A stretch of DNA of 64,000 nt from Burkholderia oklahomensis C6786. GTDB lineage: Bacteria > Pseudomonadota > Gammaproteobacteria > Burkholderiales > Burkholderiaceae. The notes beneath the pieces are model-generated. The model was not told the origin of the DNA. It did no database searches and saw only the letters and a list, made by a program, of their open reading frames with translations. This document shows, piece after piece, positions 63,512 to 64,000 of this stretch. Each line of letters starts with the position of its first letter. The stretch's first letter is position 1. The position numbers were made by a program, and so were the translations under genes. Location: contig NZ_CP009555.1 of the NCBI RefSeq assembly GCF_000959365.1, positions 2,232,001-2,296,000 of the forward strand, given 5' to 3'.

Positions 63512-64000
63512 ATGCATATCCATATTCTCGGCATCTGCGGCACCTTCATGGGCGGTCTCGCCGTGCTCGCCCGCGCGGCGGGCCACACCGTGACCGGCTG
63601 CGACGCGGGCGTCTATCCGCCGATGAGCACGCAGCTCGAGGCGCAGGGCATTCAGCTGATCGAAGGCTACGGCGCCGAACAGATCGACCTGAAGCCCGAT
63701 CTGTTCGTGATCGGCAACGTGGTGTCGCGCGGCAATCCGCTGATGGAGGCGATCCTCGATCGCGGGTTGCCGTACGTGTCCGGTCCGCAGTGGCTCGGCG
63801 AGCACGTGCTTGCGGGCAAGTGGGTGCTCGCTGTCGCCGGCACGCACGGCAAGACGACGACGAGCTCGATGCTCGCGTGGATCCTGGAAGACGCGGGCCT
63901 GAATCCCGGCTTCCTGATCGGCGGCGTGCCGCTGAACTTCGGCGTGTCCGCGCGCCTCACCGATTCGAGCTTCTTCGTGATCGAAGCGGACGAATACGAC
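63512..64000 (+). CDS. mpl: murein tripeptide ligase Mpl (3' end outside window)
   Basis: Mpl links recycled L-Ala-gamma-D-Glu-mDAP to UDP-MurNAc. The first 163 codons are present and include HILGICGTFMGGLA and the ATP site AGTHGKTTTSSMLAWIL. The frame is open to the last base. Confidence 0.93.
   Translation, partial: MHIHILGICGTFMGGLAVLARAAGHTVTGCDAGVYPPMSTQLEAQGIQLIEGYGAEQIDLKPDLFVIGNVVSRGNPLMEAILDRGLPYVSGPQWLGEHVLAGKWVLAVAGTHGKTTTSSMLAWILEDAGLNPGFLIGGVPLNFGVSARLTDSSFFVIEADEYD

Overview
The window is from a GC-rich betaproteobacterial chromosome, most likely Burkholderia and probably the B. pseudomallei group. The basis is gene content and order (mutT-yacG-zapD-coaE-pilD-pilC-pilB; ispB/rplU-rpmA-obgE-proB; rppH/proS; nrdA-nrdB-histone H1-like; tpx; prmA-accC-accB-aroQ; mpl) and the G/C-rich codon use. 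Species was not tested by any search.

Core backbone, left (1-8078): the end of an ATPase gene and mutT on the plus strand, then a minus-strand series of yacG, zapD, coaE, pilD, pilC, pilB (type IV pilus/type II secretion assembly) and a CNNM/CorC-family membrane protein. Core backbone, right (36303-64000): tRNA-Pro(CGG), ispB, the rplU-rpmA operon with a clear sigma70-type promoter, obgE, proB, a CNP1-like lipoprotein, rppH, proS, a MarC protein, a purine phosphoribosyltransferase, ffh, a CcsA-like protein, a PP0621-like protein, ampD, NrdR-box-controlled nrdA, nrdB, a lysine-rich histone H1-like protein, a glycine-zipper lipoprotein, a PfkB kinase, tpx, a DUF3426 protein, prmA, accC, accB, aroQ, a TlpA-like redoxin, a conserved protein, and the start of mpl at the edge.

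Accessory island (8079-36349): a more A/T-rich, mosaic element is inserted in the 3' half of tRNA-Pro. A perfect 49-bp direct repeat marks both ends (8079-8127 and 36301-36349). The tyrosine integrase lies next to the intact tRNA, an AlpA-like regulator lies at the other end, and paired TTGCCAC repeats with identical spacing sit inside each end as probable integrase arm sites. A RepA-type helicase plus a replicase (20018-21862) suggests an integrative element with a plasmid- or satellite-like replication module. The int and repA genes share a promoter-like motif.

Island cargo looks like a defence island. It holds a caspase-like (clan CD) protease with a small partner gene; an operon of an RNase H-fold protein, a Ser/Thr kinase and a 60-residue protein; a bacterial ubiquitin-like conjugation operon (Ubl, E2-like, JAB peptidase, E1/ThiF) with a divergent XRE regulator and two palindromic operators; and a complete type I restriction-modification system (hsdM, hsdS, hsdR). 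Between them are an M48 metalloprotease and a lipoprotein that looks like an M48 relative without its zinc motif, several small unknown genes, a 140-bp tandem repeat array, a Uma2-family pseudogene, and about 1.8 kb of unexplained, partly AT-rich DNA. The strongest candidates for undescribed biology are the kinase/RNase H-fold operon, the caspase-like pair and the exact form of the Ubl operon.
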